In this document: positions 10,730 to 20,860 of the stretch, in pieces
Position numbering within the stretch: position 1 is the stretch's first letter
How the letters are laid out: each line of letters begins with the position of its first letter
Assembly (NCBI RefSeq): GCF_018394335.1
Contig: NZ_CP074572.1
Span: 1,054,001-1,118,000, forward strand
From: Shewanella dokdonensis
GTDB lineage: Bacteria > Pseudomonadota > Gammaproteobacteria > Enterobacterales > Shewanellaceae
DNA: 64,000 nucleotides
Reading direction: 5' to 3'
The notes under the pieces: generated by a model
What the model saw: only the letters and a program-made list of their open reading frames with translations
Database searches by the model: none
What the model was told of the DNA's origin: nothing
Program-made: the position numbers and the translations under genes

Positions 10730-11743
10730 TTATGCCTCTGGCGGAAACATCGCCAGCGCGGTATCCAGCATCCGATTAGCAAAACCCCATTCGTTATCAC
10801 ACCAGAGTAGCAGCTTGATCAGGTGACCATCACTGACTCGGGTTTGCGTACCGTCTACCACGCTGGAACGCGGATCATGATTAAAGTCGCATGATACCAA
10901 AGGCTCATCGGTAAAGCCCAGAATGCCTTCAAGACGGCCACGGGTGGCATCGAGCAATACTTGGTTAACGGTGGCAATATTCACTCGTTTATCCACGGTC
11001 AACGACACATCAATCGCCGTGACGTTAACGGTTGGCACCCGCACTGAGATAGCTTCAAACTTGTCTTTCATCTGCGGCAAAATACGTTCAATCCCACGCG
11101 CTAACTTGGTATCGACCGGAATAATCGACTGACTGGCCGCACGGGTACGCCGCAAGTCATCGTGATAGGCATCAATCACTTGCTGATCGTTCATGGAGGC
11201 GTGAATGGTGGTAATCGCGCCGCTGCGAATGCCAAAGTGACGATCCAATTCCGAGATCACCGGGATCACACAGTTAGTGGTACATGAAGCGTTGGACACC
11301 ACGGTATGTTCTGGAGTCAACAGTTCATCGTTCACGCCATAAACAATAGTGGCATCCACATCCGCTGACGCCGGGTGACTTATCAGTACCTTGCGCGCCC
11401 CCGCCAACAAATGCGTGGCACAGGCGGCGCGGTCATGCAGTGCGCCAGTACATTCCAGCACCAGATCCACATCCAGCGCCTGCCAGGGCAATTGGCTAGC
11501 ATCCGCTTGGTGTAATAGGGTAATTGCGTCATTCCCCACCAGCATCTGCTCCTGTTCCAAGCTGGCACGGAGCGAGAAGCGACCATGAGTGGTGTCATAG
11601 TTCGTCAGGTGTACCATGGCTTCGGGTTTTGCCAACTCGTTAATCGCTACAATCTGCAACTGTTGGCGCTTGCCGGATTCATACAAGGCCCGTAACACGG
11701 AGCGGCCAATGCGGCCATAACCATTGATAGCAACTCTGATCAT
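10730..11743 (-). CDS. epd: D-erythrose-4-phosphate dehydrogenase
   Basis: Epd oxidises erythrose-4-phosphate to 4-phosphoerythronate with NAD+, the entry to the DXP-dependent pyridoxal phosphate pathway. It resembles GapA but carries Epd features. The 337-residue protein (ATG at 11743) begins with the Rossmann motif [10 protein letters not shown] and has the catalytic C154 in SNASCTTNC. The C terminus holds the family motif [12 protein letters not shown]. It lies between tkt, which makes its substrate, and pgk, the order also found in other gamma-proteobacteria. Confidence 0.94.
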   Translation of the reverse strand: MIRVAINGYGRIGRSVLRALYESGKRQQLQIVAINELAKPEAMVHLTNYDTTHGRFSLRASLEQEQMLVGNDAITLLHQADASQLPWQALDVDLVLECTGALHDRAACATHLLAGARKVLISHPASADVDATIVYGVNDELLTPEHTVVSNASCTTNCVIPVISELDRHFGIRSGAITTIHASMNDQQVIDAYHDDLRRTRAASQSIIPVDTKLARGIERILPQMKDKFEAISVRVPTVNVTAIDVSLTVDKRVNIATVNQVLLDATRGRLEGILGFTDEPLVSCDFNHDPRSSVVDGTQTRVSDGHLIKLLLWCDNEWGFANRMLDTALAMFPPEA

Positions 11744-11775
11744 CTGTAATTCATATCCCTCGGTTTCAGGGCGAT

Positions 11776-11806
11776 AAAACAACGGCCTATCATAAGACAG
11801 GCCGTT
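11776..11806 (-). terminator. Terminator after tkt
   Basis: On the minus strand an 11-base-pair stem (AACGGCCTGTC with its complement, one G-T pair) closes on a TTAT loop and is followed by GTTTTAT. The T run is short, so termination before epd may be partial. Confidence 0.65.
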
Positions 11807-11857
11807 ATGAATGGCGAGTGAAGCAAAACCTCATCAAGCCTTCCGTTCAGTTGTGGT

Positions 11858-13851
11858 TCATGCCAGCAATGATTTCGCTGTGGCCACCACGTTATCAACG
11901 GTAAAGCCGAACTCTGCAAACAACTGACCCGCAGGCGCTGACTCACCAAAGGTGGTCATGCCGACAATCTTGCCGTTAAGACCAACATACTTGTACCAGT
12001 AATCGGCAATGCCCGCTTCAACGGCTACACGTTTGCTGACAGCGGCGGGTAATACGGCTTCTTTATAGGCCGCATCCTGTTTGTCGAACACATCAGTGGC
12101 AGGCATAGAAACTACTCGCACCTTATGTCCAGCGGCGCTCAGTTCTGCCTGCGCTTTGACCGCCAGTTCCACTTCGGAACCGGTGGCGATAAAGATAAGT
12201 TCAGGTGTGCCATCACAATCCACCAGCACATAACCGCCTTTCGCCACATCGGCCAGTTGCACCGCAGTGCGTGGCATCTGCGTCAGATTCTGGCGGGAGA
12301 AAATCAGCGAGGTTGGCCCATCCTGACGTTCGATAGCATATTTCCAGGCAATAGCCGATTCCACCTGATCGCATGGCCGCCAAGTGCTCATGTTAGGCAT
12401 CAGGCGTAATGTGGCCGTTTGCTCAACTGGCTGATGGGTTGGGCCGTCTTCCCCCAGACCAATAGAGTCGTGGGTATACACAAAAATCACCCGCTGTTTC
12501 ATCAGCGCGGCCATACGTAGAGCATTACGCGCATATTCCATAAACATCAGGAAAGTCGCACCGTAAGGCACAAAGCCACCATGCAGCGCGATACCGTTCA
12601 TCATCGCCGACATACCGAACTCACGCACCCCGTAGTGCAGATAGTTACCGGACGCATCATCGCGGCTAATAGACTTGGAAGCGGAATACATGGTCAGGTT
12701 AGAAGGCGCTAAGTCAGCACTGCCGCCGAGGAATTCTGGCAGTAATTTGCCGAAGGCTTCCAGCGCATTTTGCGACGCCTTACGTGAGGCGATATTGGCA
12801 GGATTAGCCTGCAACTGTTCGATATACGCCTGCGCGCCTGCCGCAAAATCGGCTGGCAACTGGCCACTGACACGGCGTTTCAGTTCAGCCGCCAGCTCAG
12901 GATATGCCGCAGCGTAGGCTGCAAACTGTTTGTCCCAAGCTGATTCTGCCGCGCTACCTGCCGCTTTGGCATCCCACGCGCTATAAATTTCGGCCGGGAT
13001 TTCAAACGGCGCATACGGCCAGCCCAAAAATTCCCGAGAAGCTGCCACTTCAGCATCGCCCAGTGGTGAGCCGTGACAGTCATGAGAACCTGATTTGTTA
13101 GGTGAACCATAACCGATGATGGTTTTACAGCAGATCAGCGATGGTCGTGGATCGGCTTTAGCCTGCTCGATAGCCGCGTTAATCGCTGCCGCATTATGGC
13201 CATCCACCGCCGGGATCACCTGCCAGCCGTAGGCTTCAAACGCTTCGCGGTGTCGTCAGTGAACCAGCCTTCCACATGACCGTCAATTGAAATACCGTTG
13301 TCATCCCAGAAGGCAATCAGCTTGCCTAAGCCCAGCGTTCCGGCCAATGAACAAGCTTCGTGCGAGATACCTTCCATCATACAGCCATCACCCATGAACA
13401 CATAAGTGTGATGATCCACAATCTCGTGGCCTTCTCGGTTGAACTGCGCCGCCAACACTTTTTCGGCAAGCGCCATCCCCACGGCATTGGTGATGCCCTG
13501 CCCTAAAGGCCCGGTGGTAGTTTCAACACCTGGCGCATAACCGTATTCAGGATGGCCTGGGGTGCGAGAATGTAACTGGCGAAACTGTTTCAGATCGTCA
13601 ATGCTCAGATCATAACCAGACAGATGCAGCAGTGAATAAAGCAGCATAGAACCATGGCCGTTGGACAACACAAAACGGTCGCGGTTAGCCCATTGTGGAT
13701 CAAGCGGATTGTGCCGCAGATGCCCACGCCAGAGGACTTCTGCAATATCAGCCATGCCCATTGGGGCACCTGGGTGACCGGATTTAGCTTTTTGCACTGC
13801 ATCCATACTTAACACACGAATAGCGTTAGCGAGTTCTTTACGGGAAGACAT
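11858..13851 (-). CDS. tkt: transketolase, frameshifted as given
   Basis: This thiamine-diphosphate enzyme of the pentose phosphate pathway exchanges two-carbon units. The start is ATG at 13851 with an AGGAGA ribosome site. Corrected length is 664 residues. The cofactor motif runs from GDGCMMEG at residue 154 to WDDN near 185. The second half carries [12 protein letters not shown] and the C-terminal domain. The frame breaks at codon 205, where one A is missing from 13238-13240. Restoring it gives [20 protein letters not shown] across the join, which is the expected transketolase sequence. As given, the N-terminal frame ends in a short wrong tail and the rest would be unread. Confidence 0.93.
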
Positions 13852-14049
13852 GCTTTCTCCTGCGTAGTGGGTCTTGAGATTTGTCGGGCGGAAATTGGCG
13901 GTTATTTTCCCGCAGTGGGGCGGTTGACGCAAATATATTTCCGGCTTTAGCCGTGTGCTCTGCAACACAAGTTGTGTAGCAACCGCAAGAATTTCTTGCG
14001 CCAACCTGAGGGCTTAAGCGCTAGATGTAAAGTTGACAAGACACCTGCT

Positions 14050-14170
14050 GCGGTTATCGCTATCCATGAATAACTAAAAATTGCTGATATTCATAAAGAA
14101 ATCCATAATTCCTAACGATAGCGATGGGGCTTACCGCACAAATATCAGCAAAAGGGGTTTTATAAAACCC
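14050..14170. repeat. Interlocked inverted repeats and a palindrome upstream of metK and tkt
   Basis: Three perfect inverted repeats lie in this gap. Arm A (ATCGCTATC, 14056-14064) pairs with 14117-14125, extended by GCGGT at 14050-14054 with ACCGC at 14133-14137. Arm B (TTGCTGATATT, 14081-14091) pairs with 14141-14151. The order is A, B, A', B', so as RNA the two stems would form a pseudoknot. A 16-base palindrome (GGGTTTTATAAAACCC) follows at 14155-14170. It could be a structured leader of the leftward tkt message or a set of DNA sites. I cannot tell which. Confidence 0.5.
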
Positions 14171-14185
14171 AAATTAAATTAGAAT

Positions 14186-14217
14186 AGACGTCTAGATGTA
14201 GATGCTTCTATACGGAT
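14186..14217 (+). promoter_or_regulatory. MetJ operator (tandem met boxes) of metK
   Basis: The sequence starts with AGACGTCT (14186-14193), a perfect met-box consensus. Three adjoining 8-base units follow, AGATGTAG, ATGCTTCT and ATACGGAT, each matching five of eight positions. Tandem 8-base boxes are how the MetJ repressor binds with S-adenosylmethionine as co-repressor. A TAGAAT -10-like hexamer sits just upstream at 14180-14185, so bound MetJ would cover the transcription start. This implies feedback of SAM on its own synthesis. Confidence 0.8.
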
Positions 14218-14264
14218 GTAGCAGCAGCTAAAGATTTTTCATTAATCGCGAGATTTTCCAGACT

Positions 14265-15416
14265 ATGGCAAGACACCTGTTTACTTCTGAATCTGTGTCA
14301 GAAGGACATCCTGATAAAATCGCCGATCAGATTTCTGATGCGGTGCTCGACGCCATTATCACCCAAGACCCTAAGGCCCGCGTCGCCTGTGAAACCTATG
14401 TCAAAACTGGCATGGTGATGGTAGGTGGTGAGATCACCACTTCTGCTTGGGTGGACATTGAAGAACTGACCCGTAACACCGTCCGTGAAATCGGTTATAC
14501 CAGTTCTGAAATGGGATTTGATGCTAACTCCTGCGCGGTACTCAGCGCTATCGGCAAACAATCTCCTGATATCAATCAAGGGGTTGACCGTAAAGACCCG
14601 AAAGAACAGGGTGCCGGTGATCAGGGGTTGATGTTCGGTTATGCCAGTAACGAAACTGATGTGCTGATGCCTGCGCCCATCACTTACGCGCATGCGCTGG
14701 TTAAACGTCAGTCACTGGTGCGTAAACAAGGCCTGTTGCCATGGTTACGCCCAGATGCTAAATCTCAGGTCACCTTTGTGTATGACGATGACCAGATTGT
14801 TGGGATTGATGCCGTGGTACTGTCGACCCAGCATAGCGATGAAATCAGCCTGAAAGAGTTGCAAGAAGGCGTGATGGAAACCATCATCAAGCCAATATTG
14901 CCACAGCAATGGCTGACCAAAAATACCAAATTCTTCATCAACCCAACTGGCCGCTTTGTTATTGGTGGGCCTATGGGTGACTGTGGTTTGACTGGTCGTA
15001 AGATTATCGTTGATACCTACGGCGGTATGGCACGTCATGGCGGCGGTGCTTTCTCTGGTAAAGATCCGTCTAAAGTTGACCGTAGCGCAGCTTATGCGGC
15101 CCGTTATGTTGCCAAAAACTTAGTGGCGGCAGGATTAGCCGATCGCTGCGAAATCCAGGTTTCATATGCCATTGGTGTAGCTGAACCTACTTCGATCAGC
15201 GTGGAAACCTTTGGTACTGGTCGCCTTCCAGAAGAAAAATTGATTGAGCTGGTACGCCGTCACTTTGATCTGCGACCATATGGCTTGACCGAAATGCTGA
15301 ATCTGGCCCGGCCGATTTACCAAGCGACTGCTGCTTATGGTCATTTTGGCCGTAGCGAATTCCCTTGGGAACAGACCAATAAGGCTGACGCGTTACGCGA
15401 TGACGCTGGATTGTAA
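14265..15416 (+). CDS. metK: S-adenosylmethionine synthetase
   Basis: MetK makes S-adenosylmethionine from methionine and ATP in the cytosol. The 383-residue protein has the family length. Motifs visible are EGHPDK (residues 13-18, metal and phosphate binding), GAGDQG (116-121) and the glycine-rich GGGAFSGKD loop in the second half. It is transcribed away from tkt. MetJ boxes lie about 50-80 bases upstream and a strong intrinsic terminator follows, so it is a single-gene unit. Confidence 0.98.
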   Translation: MARHLFTSESVSEGHPDKIADQISDAVLDAIITQDPKARVACETYVKTGMVMVGGEITTSAWVDIEELTRNTVREIGYTSSEMGFDANSCAVLSAIGKQSPDINQGVDRKDPKEQGAGDQGLMFGYASNETDVLMPAPITYAHALVKRQSLVRKQGLLPWLRPDAKSQVTFVYDDDQIVGIDAVVLSTQHSDEISLKELQEGVMETIIKPILPQQWLTKNTKFFINPTGRFVIGGPMGDCGLTGRKIIVDTYGGMARHGGGAFSGKDPSKVDRSAAYAARYVAKNLVAAGLADRCEIQVSYAIGVAEPTSISVETFGTGRLPEEKLIELVRRHFDLRPYGLTEMLNLARPIYQATAAYGHFGRSEFPWEQTNKADALRDDAGL

Positions 15417-15428
15417 GTCGTTGGCTCT

Positions 15429-15457
15429 AAAAAAACCGCCAGTTGGCGGTTTTTTTA
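15429..15457. terminator. Bidirectional terminator after metK
   Basis: An ACCGCCA/TGGCGGT stem with a 2-base GT loop (15435-15450) has a run of A before it and a run of T after it. It serves metK and the convergent small gene. Confidence 0.92.
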
Positions 15458-15468
15458 TGCCCGAAGGC

Positions 15469-15834
15469 TTAGTAACAGTGATCGAAATGAGCACTTTCCA
15501 TACACATAAAAGCTAACTGTTGGGGTGGCAATGGCGTCACACTCACCGTTTCGGCAGCCTTCACCCATGATTCTTCGGCCACCAGCGCCAACTGGCTGTG
15601 GTAATTATTGGTACGCCCACAATCAAAAATGCTATCGAGTGCCAGTACCAGAAAGCGCCGCCCTTCCAACCCCTGCACATTGGCTTCAACTACCCGACAT
15701 TTCTGTTGCTGTAATGTCAGCAATGACACTAACCAGCGTGCCATATCAAAAGAAGATAATCTCAGTGTTTTGCTGAGCGTAAGCAACGACTCCCGCGTAT
15801 CTAGTTCCTGAGTTTCCATCGCTTTTTTACTCAC
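15469..15834 (-). CDS. Conserved-looking hypothetical protein
   Basis: I do not recognise this 121-residue protein. It has no signal peptide or membrane segment. It has a mixed alpha/beta appearance, with a beta-rich middle (CRVVEANVQGLEGRRFLVLALDS) and a cysteine-containing C terminus (MCMESAHFDHCY). The start could be GTG at 15834 or ATG at 15819, and neither has a strong ribosome site. It is convergent with metK, shares its terminator, and appears monocistronic. I call it real because it fills the gap exactly between the terminator and the next promoter region. Confidence 0.55.
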   Translation of the reverse strand: MSKKAMETQELDTRESLLTLSKTLRLSSFDMARWLVSLLTLQQQKCRVVEANVQGLEGRRFLVLALDSIFDCGRTNNYHSQLALVAEESWVKAAETVSVTPLPPQQLAFMCMESAHFDHCY

Positions 15835-16137
15835 TCAATTAACAATACTTTAAGGCTAGCAAATCCTGCGCTATCCGCCTATAACACTGCCCGTCAATCG
15901 CGTAATTTTCTGGCAAGAGGTTTGAGCTTATTTCGGCATCGACCCTCACCGCTTGTTCATCATCTGGCTATCACGACTGACGCGCCGCTAGTGAGGTGAA
16001 CCGGACAATATCCCCTTTGCCACACACTGTTGTTGCATAGACATTGACAATAATCGGAACATCACCTACTCAAAGTTGCAAAATATCTATAACAACTCCA
16101 CACTTAATGCCAATTGACCTTCACAAAGGATAAGGCC
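15835..16137. other. Intergenic region between divergent genes
   Basis: About 300 bases separate the small hypothetical gene from the GAF/GGDEF-like gene. A TTGACA lies at 16044-16049 but has no good -10 at normal spacing. A TATAAC lies at 16088-16093 with no good -35. I see no RNA gene or clear operator. Confidence 0.4.
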
Positions 16138-17082
16138 ATGCTGCCTGAATCGGTTAAACCTGGAATAAGTTTACTGGAAAATGACAATCATGGCCTGAAC
16201 CTGGTGCGGTGGATGCATCAATGTGAGCTGATGAAACACTATTATCAGGCTGACAAGGTGTTTGTACTGCAAAAAACCGATACTGGTTATGAAGTGATTG
16301 TCAGTGCCGCCGACAACAGCATGCAGTTTGCCCCAGGCAAAACCTTTGATGCTGAAGCCACCTTACTGCAACGCATGGTCTACAGCACTCCTGACGGGCT
16401 GAATCTGGATCTGACGCAAGGCACCTCAGATGAGTATCCAGACGAGTTTCGCAGTGTGCTGTGTATTCTCTCGCGTCCCGTGCATTGGCCGGATGGTTCG
16501 GTCTTTGGTTGTTTGTGTGTACTCAATGCTCATGCCAATGAAAACCAGCATGTCAGTCCATTGATGTTAGAACCCTTCCAGATCTTGTTGCAGCAAGATC
16601 TGACATTACTGTGCCAAAACTACCGGATTGAAGCGCTATCCATGCGGGATGCCAACACCGGCATGCTCAACCATTACGGTTTTATCATGATGGCGCCGCG
16701 GCAACTCAATCTCGGCCGTCGTTTTGGTGCGCACTGTGGGGTAATTTTCTTTGAACTTGAGCCGACGGGTGACTTTGATGATGAAATGTTAAAACGTTGC
16801 CACCAAGAGTTAGCCAATCTGCTATTAACCACCCTCAGAGCCGCCGATATTGCGGCCCATTATGACAACACCAAATTTGTGTTGTTGGTATTTGTGGATC
16901 TGGAACGGGATCTGGAACATATCGTACGCCGGGTGGAACGAATCTTTGGCCAATCGCCACTGCCAATGTCACTGGATTACAGTTATCGTTTTTTCACACC
17001 CGATTCGACCGCTAAACTGGTAGCCATGGTGGATGAAGCCAAATCAGGCTTGCGGTCATCCCTGCCCAAACGCGACGATTAA
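16138..17082 (+). CDS. GAF domain protein with degenerate GGDEF domain
   Basis: This 314-residue cytosolic protein appears to be a sensor with a dead diguanylate cyclase domain. Residues 20-160 resemble a GAF domain. A GGDEF fold follows: DANTGMLN (171-178) sits where active enzymes have D-x-x-T-G-x-x-N, and the closing VAMVDEAKS matches the usual end. The signature itself is DNTKF (243-247) instead of GGDEF, so catalysis is not expected. It may bind GTP or a partner. The ATG at 16138 follows AAAGGATAAGG. An upstream TTG at 16114 is less likely. A 10-base-pair hairpin lies after the stop. Confidence 0.75.
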   Translation: MLPESVKPGISLLENDNHGLNLVRWMHQCELMKHYYQADKVFVLQKTDTGYEVIVSAADNSMQFAPGKTFDAEATLLQRMVYSTPDGLNLDLTQGTSDEYPDEFRSVLCILSRPVHWPDGSVFGCLCVLNAHANENQHVSPLMLEPFQILLQQDLTLLCQNYRIEALSMRDANTGMLNHYGFIMMAPRQLNLGRRFGAHCGVIFFELEPTGDFDDEMLKRCHQELANLLLTTLRAADIAAHYDNTKFVLLVFVDLERDLEHIVRRVERIFGQSPLPMSLDYSYRFFTPDSTAKLVAMVDEAKSGLRSSLPKRDD

Positions 17083-17090
17083 CATGTATA

Positions 17091-17121
17091 GGGCGATGTT
17101 TACCTTTGGCTAACATCGCCC
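17091..17121 (+). terminator. Perfect hairpin after the GAF/GGDEF-like gene
   Basis: GGGCGATGTT (17091-17100) and its exact complement (17112-17121) flank an 11-base loop, 8 bases after the stop codon. There is no T tract. Confidence 0.5.
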
Positions 17122-17221
17122 GATGAAACATAACCTTTGTGCCGAGAGTTATCGGTAGTCCTTCATTTACGCCGCGAAACTCGTCAAACTGTCTCGCCTG
17201 ACACTCTGACTACATCCTTTA

Positions 17222-17631
17222 ATGCTGAAAAAACCTTGTTAGCACTGGCGCTAATCTCCCTCGGTGCCTGTCAATCAATGACGGCGATACCCGTTACCAC
17301 TAACGCCTTGTTGGGTCGTTGGCATATTACACAGCTCCGCGGCCAATCGGTGGCTGATTTTAGCCCGGCACAATTGACCTTTGCCGTCGATGGAAAGCTC
17401 AGTGGCAATAACAGCTGCAACAACTTCGTTGGCAGTTATGTGCTGAACGGCAAGCAACTGCTAATCAAACCCGTGGCTAGCACCATGAAAGCCTGCGTTG
17501 ATGTACTGATGCAACAAGAGCAGCAGATCATGCAGTTGCTGCCACAGGTGACAACAGCCATCACTGAAAACGGTACGCTGCAACTTGTCGACCCGAGTGG
17601 CATGGTGCTGATCACCTTGAGCCGCCACTAA
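17222..17631 (+). CDS. META-domain (HslJ-like) lipoprotein, frameshifted near its start
   Basis: This is predicted to be a lipoprotein with a META domain, the fold of HslJ, which is linked to stress and novobiocin resistance in E. coli. The downstream frame reads LLGRWHITQLRG, the conserved NNSCNNFVGSY and KACVDVLMQQEQQ. The natural start is ATG at 17222. If one A is added to the run 17228-17233, it gives MLKKTLLALALISLGACQS, a textbook lipoprotein signal with the lipid-carrying Cys at residue 17. As given, the frame can only be opened from GTG at 17137 with an unlikely N terminus. Corrected length is 136 residues. Confidence 0.75.
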
Positions 17632-17650
17632 GCGGCTGCAAGTTTATTGT

Positions 17651-18966
17651 TCAGTCGGTGCGTTGTTCTGCTGCTGCGTTTTGCTCTGCAATCCGCACAC
17701 TTTGCTGTAGATCGGCATTGTAATGCTCCAGATCCAACTCATCTTCAGATTTAGCAATTACCGTGGTTGCCACCAAGTCGCCAGCCACATTCACAACAGT
17801 TCGCGCCATATCGAGAATTCGGTCAATACCGGCAATCAGTGCCACCCCTTCTAAGGGTAAACCGACAGAATTTAGCACCAGTGTCAGCATCACTAAACCC
17901 GCTCCCGGAACCCCAGCCGTACCGATAGACGCTAAGGTTGCGGTCAACACAATGGTGGCATAGTCAACCCAAGTGAGATCGACTCCAAATGCCTGCGCCA
18001 CAAACAGAGCGGTCACCCCTTGATACAGCGCCGTACCATCCATATTGATGGTCGCCCCCAGCGGTAACACAAAGCTGGAAATCTTTTTATTAACCCCGAG
18101 ATATTCGCTGGCACACTTCATACTGGCGGGCAAGGTTCCGGCAGAACTGGAGGTGGTAAAAGCCACCGCCAGGGCGTTGCTGACCCCTTGAAGAACTGTA
18201 GCGGATTGAGGCGGGCAAACACACTCAGCACCACGCTGTAAAACCCCAGTACGTGCAATATGCAGCCCAGATATACCGCCACGATCACTTTCAGCAATGG
18301 CAAGAGCATCTGCATGCCATATTTTCCGGAAACCCACGCCATTAACCCAAACACCCCATAAGGTGCCAGTCTCATCACCATGTCGGTCAGCTTATACATG
18401 GCTTCGGCTAAGCTCTCAAACACCCGAATGGCCGGTTTGCCGTGCTCGCCAATCAGCACTAAGGCTACCCCGAGTGCCACCGCAAACACGATGACTTGCA
18501 GTATTTGCCCATCGGCCAGTGCCGCCACCGGGTTGGTTGGCACTATGTTGATCAGGGTTTCCATAATCGAAGGAACGGGTTTACTGTCAGCCGCAACTGC
18601 ATGTGCGGCTAATGGCAAACCCGCGCCAGGCGCCATCAAAGCGCCAACCAACAACCCTAACGAGATGGCAATCGAGGTGGTGGCTAAATAGAAGGCAAAT
18701 GATTTAAAGCCAATGCGCCCCATCTTGCTGGTATCCTGCATGGAGGTCACACCGACGATCAGCGAGCAGAATACCAAGGGCACAATCAGCATTTTAATGG
18801 TGTTCACAAACAGAGTGCCGATAGGTTTGAGGTAGTCAGCGCGTTCACCCAACAACTGACCGACAACAATACCCAGTGACATTCCTGCCAGAATTTGCAG
18901 CCACAATGGCAGACGCTGCCAACGGCGCCAGAGTGCTCTGGTCAGCGAAGGCTTATGATTAGACAT
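17651..18966 (-). CDS. dicarboxylate/amino acid:cation symporter, frameshifted as given
   Basis: This inner-membrane symporter of the DAACS family (GltP/DctA type) takes up acidic amino acids or C4-dicarboxylates with Na+ or H+. Corrected length is 438 residues from ATG at 18966, with AAGG upstream. The re-entrant loop motif [12 protein letters not shown], the [10 protein letters not shown] motif of transmembrane segment 7 and GVPGAG are all present. The frame breaks where one C is missing from 18184-18187. Restoring it reads [21 protein letters not shown] cannot separate glutamate from dicarboxylate specificity by eye. Confidence 0.88.
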
Positions 18967-19087
18967 GTTATTTTTACCTTAGGGAAAGAGGATGTTCTCT
19001 GCTGGCCGGAAACAGCCATGATGCGCAGCCTAGCATAACGCACCGCTGAATGGATGATCTATGTCAACGGCTGTAGATTAATGCAGC

Positions 19088-19119
19088 ACAGACAGTTGGT
19101 GGTTAGCCCAACTGTCTGT
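19088..19119 (-). terminator. Perfect 12-bp hairpin after the galactosidase gene
   Basis: ACAGACAGTTGG (19088-19099) and its exact complement (19108-19119) flank an 8-base loop just past the stop of the leftward GH27 gene. No T tract follows on the minus strand. Confidence 0.55.
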
Positions 19120-19138
19120 TATCTCTGTGGCGAATCGG

Positions 19139-20680
19139 CTATTGCTGGCCCTGTAACCGTAGCAATTGGCTACCATGCGCGGCAACGGTAAATGTGAGTT
19201 GGGGCTGAAGGATAACCTCCTGCTGTTGCCATAAGTCACGTCCGCTTTGCCAAGCACTCAAGCCACTGTCGGCAACGGTTAACGTCATGGTTTTGCTCTG
19301 AGCACCGCGATTGAATAACGCCACAGCAACACTGCCATCCGCTAGTGGCTTGCGCCAGATTTCGCTATCGCCGTCTTTACGCACTGACTGCCCCTGAGCA
19401 CCCAGCACATCTTGATCGATAGCGATCACCTCGGGATTCTCCAGTAATGCCACCGTTGCCGCAGACATGTGTCGCACATCATGCCCCATGAGCAATGGCG
19501 CGGCAGACATCGCCCATAAGGTCATATAAGTCTGATATTCATCATGGGTCATACCACCGTTACCAACTTCCAGCATATCCGGGTCATTCCAACCGCCCGC
19601 TCCGGCATGTTGTGGCTTACCATTAAGCTCAAAACCAAGACGCGCCATGACCTCATACTCATCAGTAATATCGCCAGTAGTGCGCCATAAGTGGCCGCCG
19701 ACACTGCGCCCCCAACTGCCAACATCGGCGCGGCCATACTCACAGAGGCTGTAGACAATAGCACGGCCAGTGGCCCGCAAAGCCTGACCCATCTCCTGAT
19801 AACTGGCCCGGATCTGGGCTCCGGTCTGATAAAAGGCTTCACCAGAACACAAATCGTACTTCAGATAGTCAATTCCCCAGCTCGCATAGGTTTGCGCATC
19901 CTGAGCCACATGCCCGTAACTGCCTTCGTAGCCAGCACAGGTTTTCGGCCCCGGCGAACTGTAGATCCCCAGCTTTAAGCCTTTGCTGTGCACATAATCG
20001 GCCAAGGCTTTCATGTCTGGGAAGCGCTCGTTGGCCTGAATCGAGCCATCGGCTGCCCGGGTGCCCTGCCAGCCATCATCAATATTGACATACACATAGC
20101 CCGCATCGCGTAGGCCAGAACTCACCATTGCATCCGCAATTTCGCGCACGGTTTTATCGTCAATATGCTCAGCAAACTTATTCCAGCTACTCCAGCCCAT
20201 AGGCGGCGTCAATGCCAGCCCATCTGGCGGCAGCTCGGCATATTCCGGCAGGGATGTCAGAGTGAAGTGTCGCGCCTCGACATCCGCCGCAGTGCCGCGC
20301 ACCGCATCATGATCCAGTTTGCCATACCAGACCTCGCCGTTAACATGTAGCTTGCCCTGTAACAACCGTGCCCGCCAAGTGGTCGCGGGAACCCTAGCAT
20401 TGCCGTTGAAAATCTCAAACGTCGCACTATCACCGGTGATTTTTAGTTGCTTCATCGGCATAGGCCCGTACCAACGGGTTGTCATTGTGCCCTGATAACC
20501 CTTGCCACTGGCATAGATCTCTATCATGCGCACACCGGGAAAATCTGGAACTGTGTCATCAAACAACCATACGCCCACTAACGGCGGAGTTTTCGGTTGA
20601 GCATCACCACAACTGCCCAGCAACAACAGCGGCAGCAAGCATAACAGTGCGCTAGCTTGCTTCCATTGAAATACTGACAT
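19139..20680 (-). CDS. GH27 alpha-galactosidase, lipoprotein
   Basis: This is a glycoside hydrolase family 27 enzyme that removes terminal alpha-galactose residues. The start is ATG at 20680 with AAGGAA upstream, giving 513 residues. The N terminus has a lipobox (LLGSC, Cys24), so the enzyme is probably anchored to a membrane from the periplasmic or outer face. Residues 35-150 form an extra domain that I cannot name. The catalytic barrel begins at TPPMGWSSWNKF (158-169). The nucleophile is D276 in YLKYDLC and the acid/base lies in GGWNDPDM (362-369). No sugar transporter or galactose gene is nearby, which makes it an isolated carbohydrate gene. Confidence 0.9.
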   Translation of the reverse strand: MSVFQWKQASALLCLLPLLLLGSCGDAQPKTPPLVGVWLFDDTVPDFPGVRMIEIYASGKGYQGTMTTRWYGPMPMKQLKITGDSATFEIFNGNARVPATTWRARLLQGKLHVNGEVWYGKLDHDAVRGTAADVEARHFTLTSLPEYAELPPDGLALTPPMGWSSWNKFAEHIDDKTVREIADAMVSSGLRDAGYVYVNIDDGWQGTRAADGSIQANERFPDMKALADYVHSKGLKLGIYSSPGPKTCAGYEGSYGHVAQDAQTYASWGIDYLKYDLCSGEAFYQTGAQIRASYQEMGQALRATGRAIVYSLCEYGRADVGSWGRSVGGHLWRTTGDITDEYEVMARLGFELNGKPQHAGAGGWNDPDMLEVGNGGMTHDEYQTYMTLWAMSAAPLLMGHDVRHMSAATVALLENPEVIAIDQDVLGAQGQSVRKDGDSEIWRKPLADGSVAVALFNRGAQSKTMTLTVADSGLSAWQSGRDLWQQQEVILQPQLTFTVAAHGSQLLRLQGQQ

Positions 20681-20702
20681 TGAATGTTCCTTATCTTTAA
20701 TT

Positions 20703-20721
20703 TTTGTATACAATATACAAA
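20703..20721. promoter_or_regulatory. Inverted repeat upstream of the galactosidase, likely operator
   Basis: TTTGTATA, a CAA spacer and TATACAAA form a perfect 8-base inverted repeat, 23 bases before the galactosidase start codon. Position and symmetry suggest a dimeric repressor site. The regulator is not identifiable in this window. Confidence 0.55.
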
Positions 20722-20860
20722 TAATTTACACTGCGCAAAAAATTTCCACCTAACGGTTATCGTCAGATACACAGGTTGTAGATAAAGCGACTTTACGGCA
20801 AAGAGGTTAACACGCGCCCCCAAGTAACTGCGTACATGGGGAGCAAGAGATTACAGAGTT

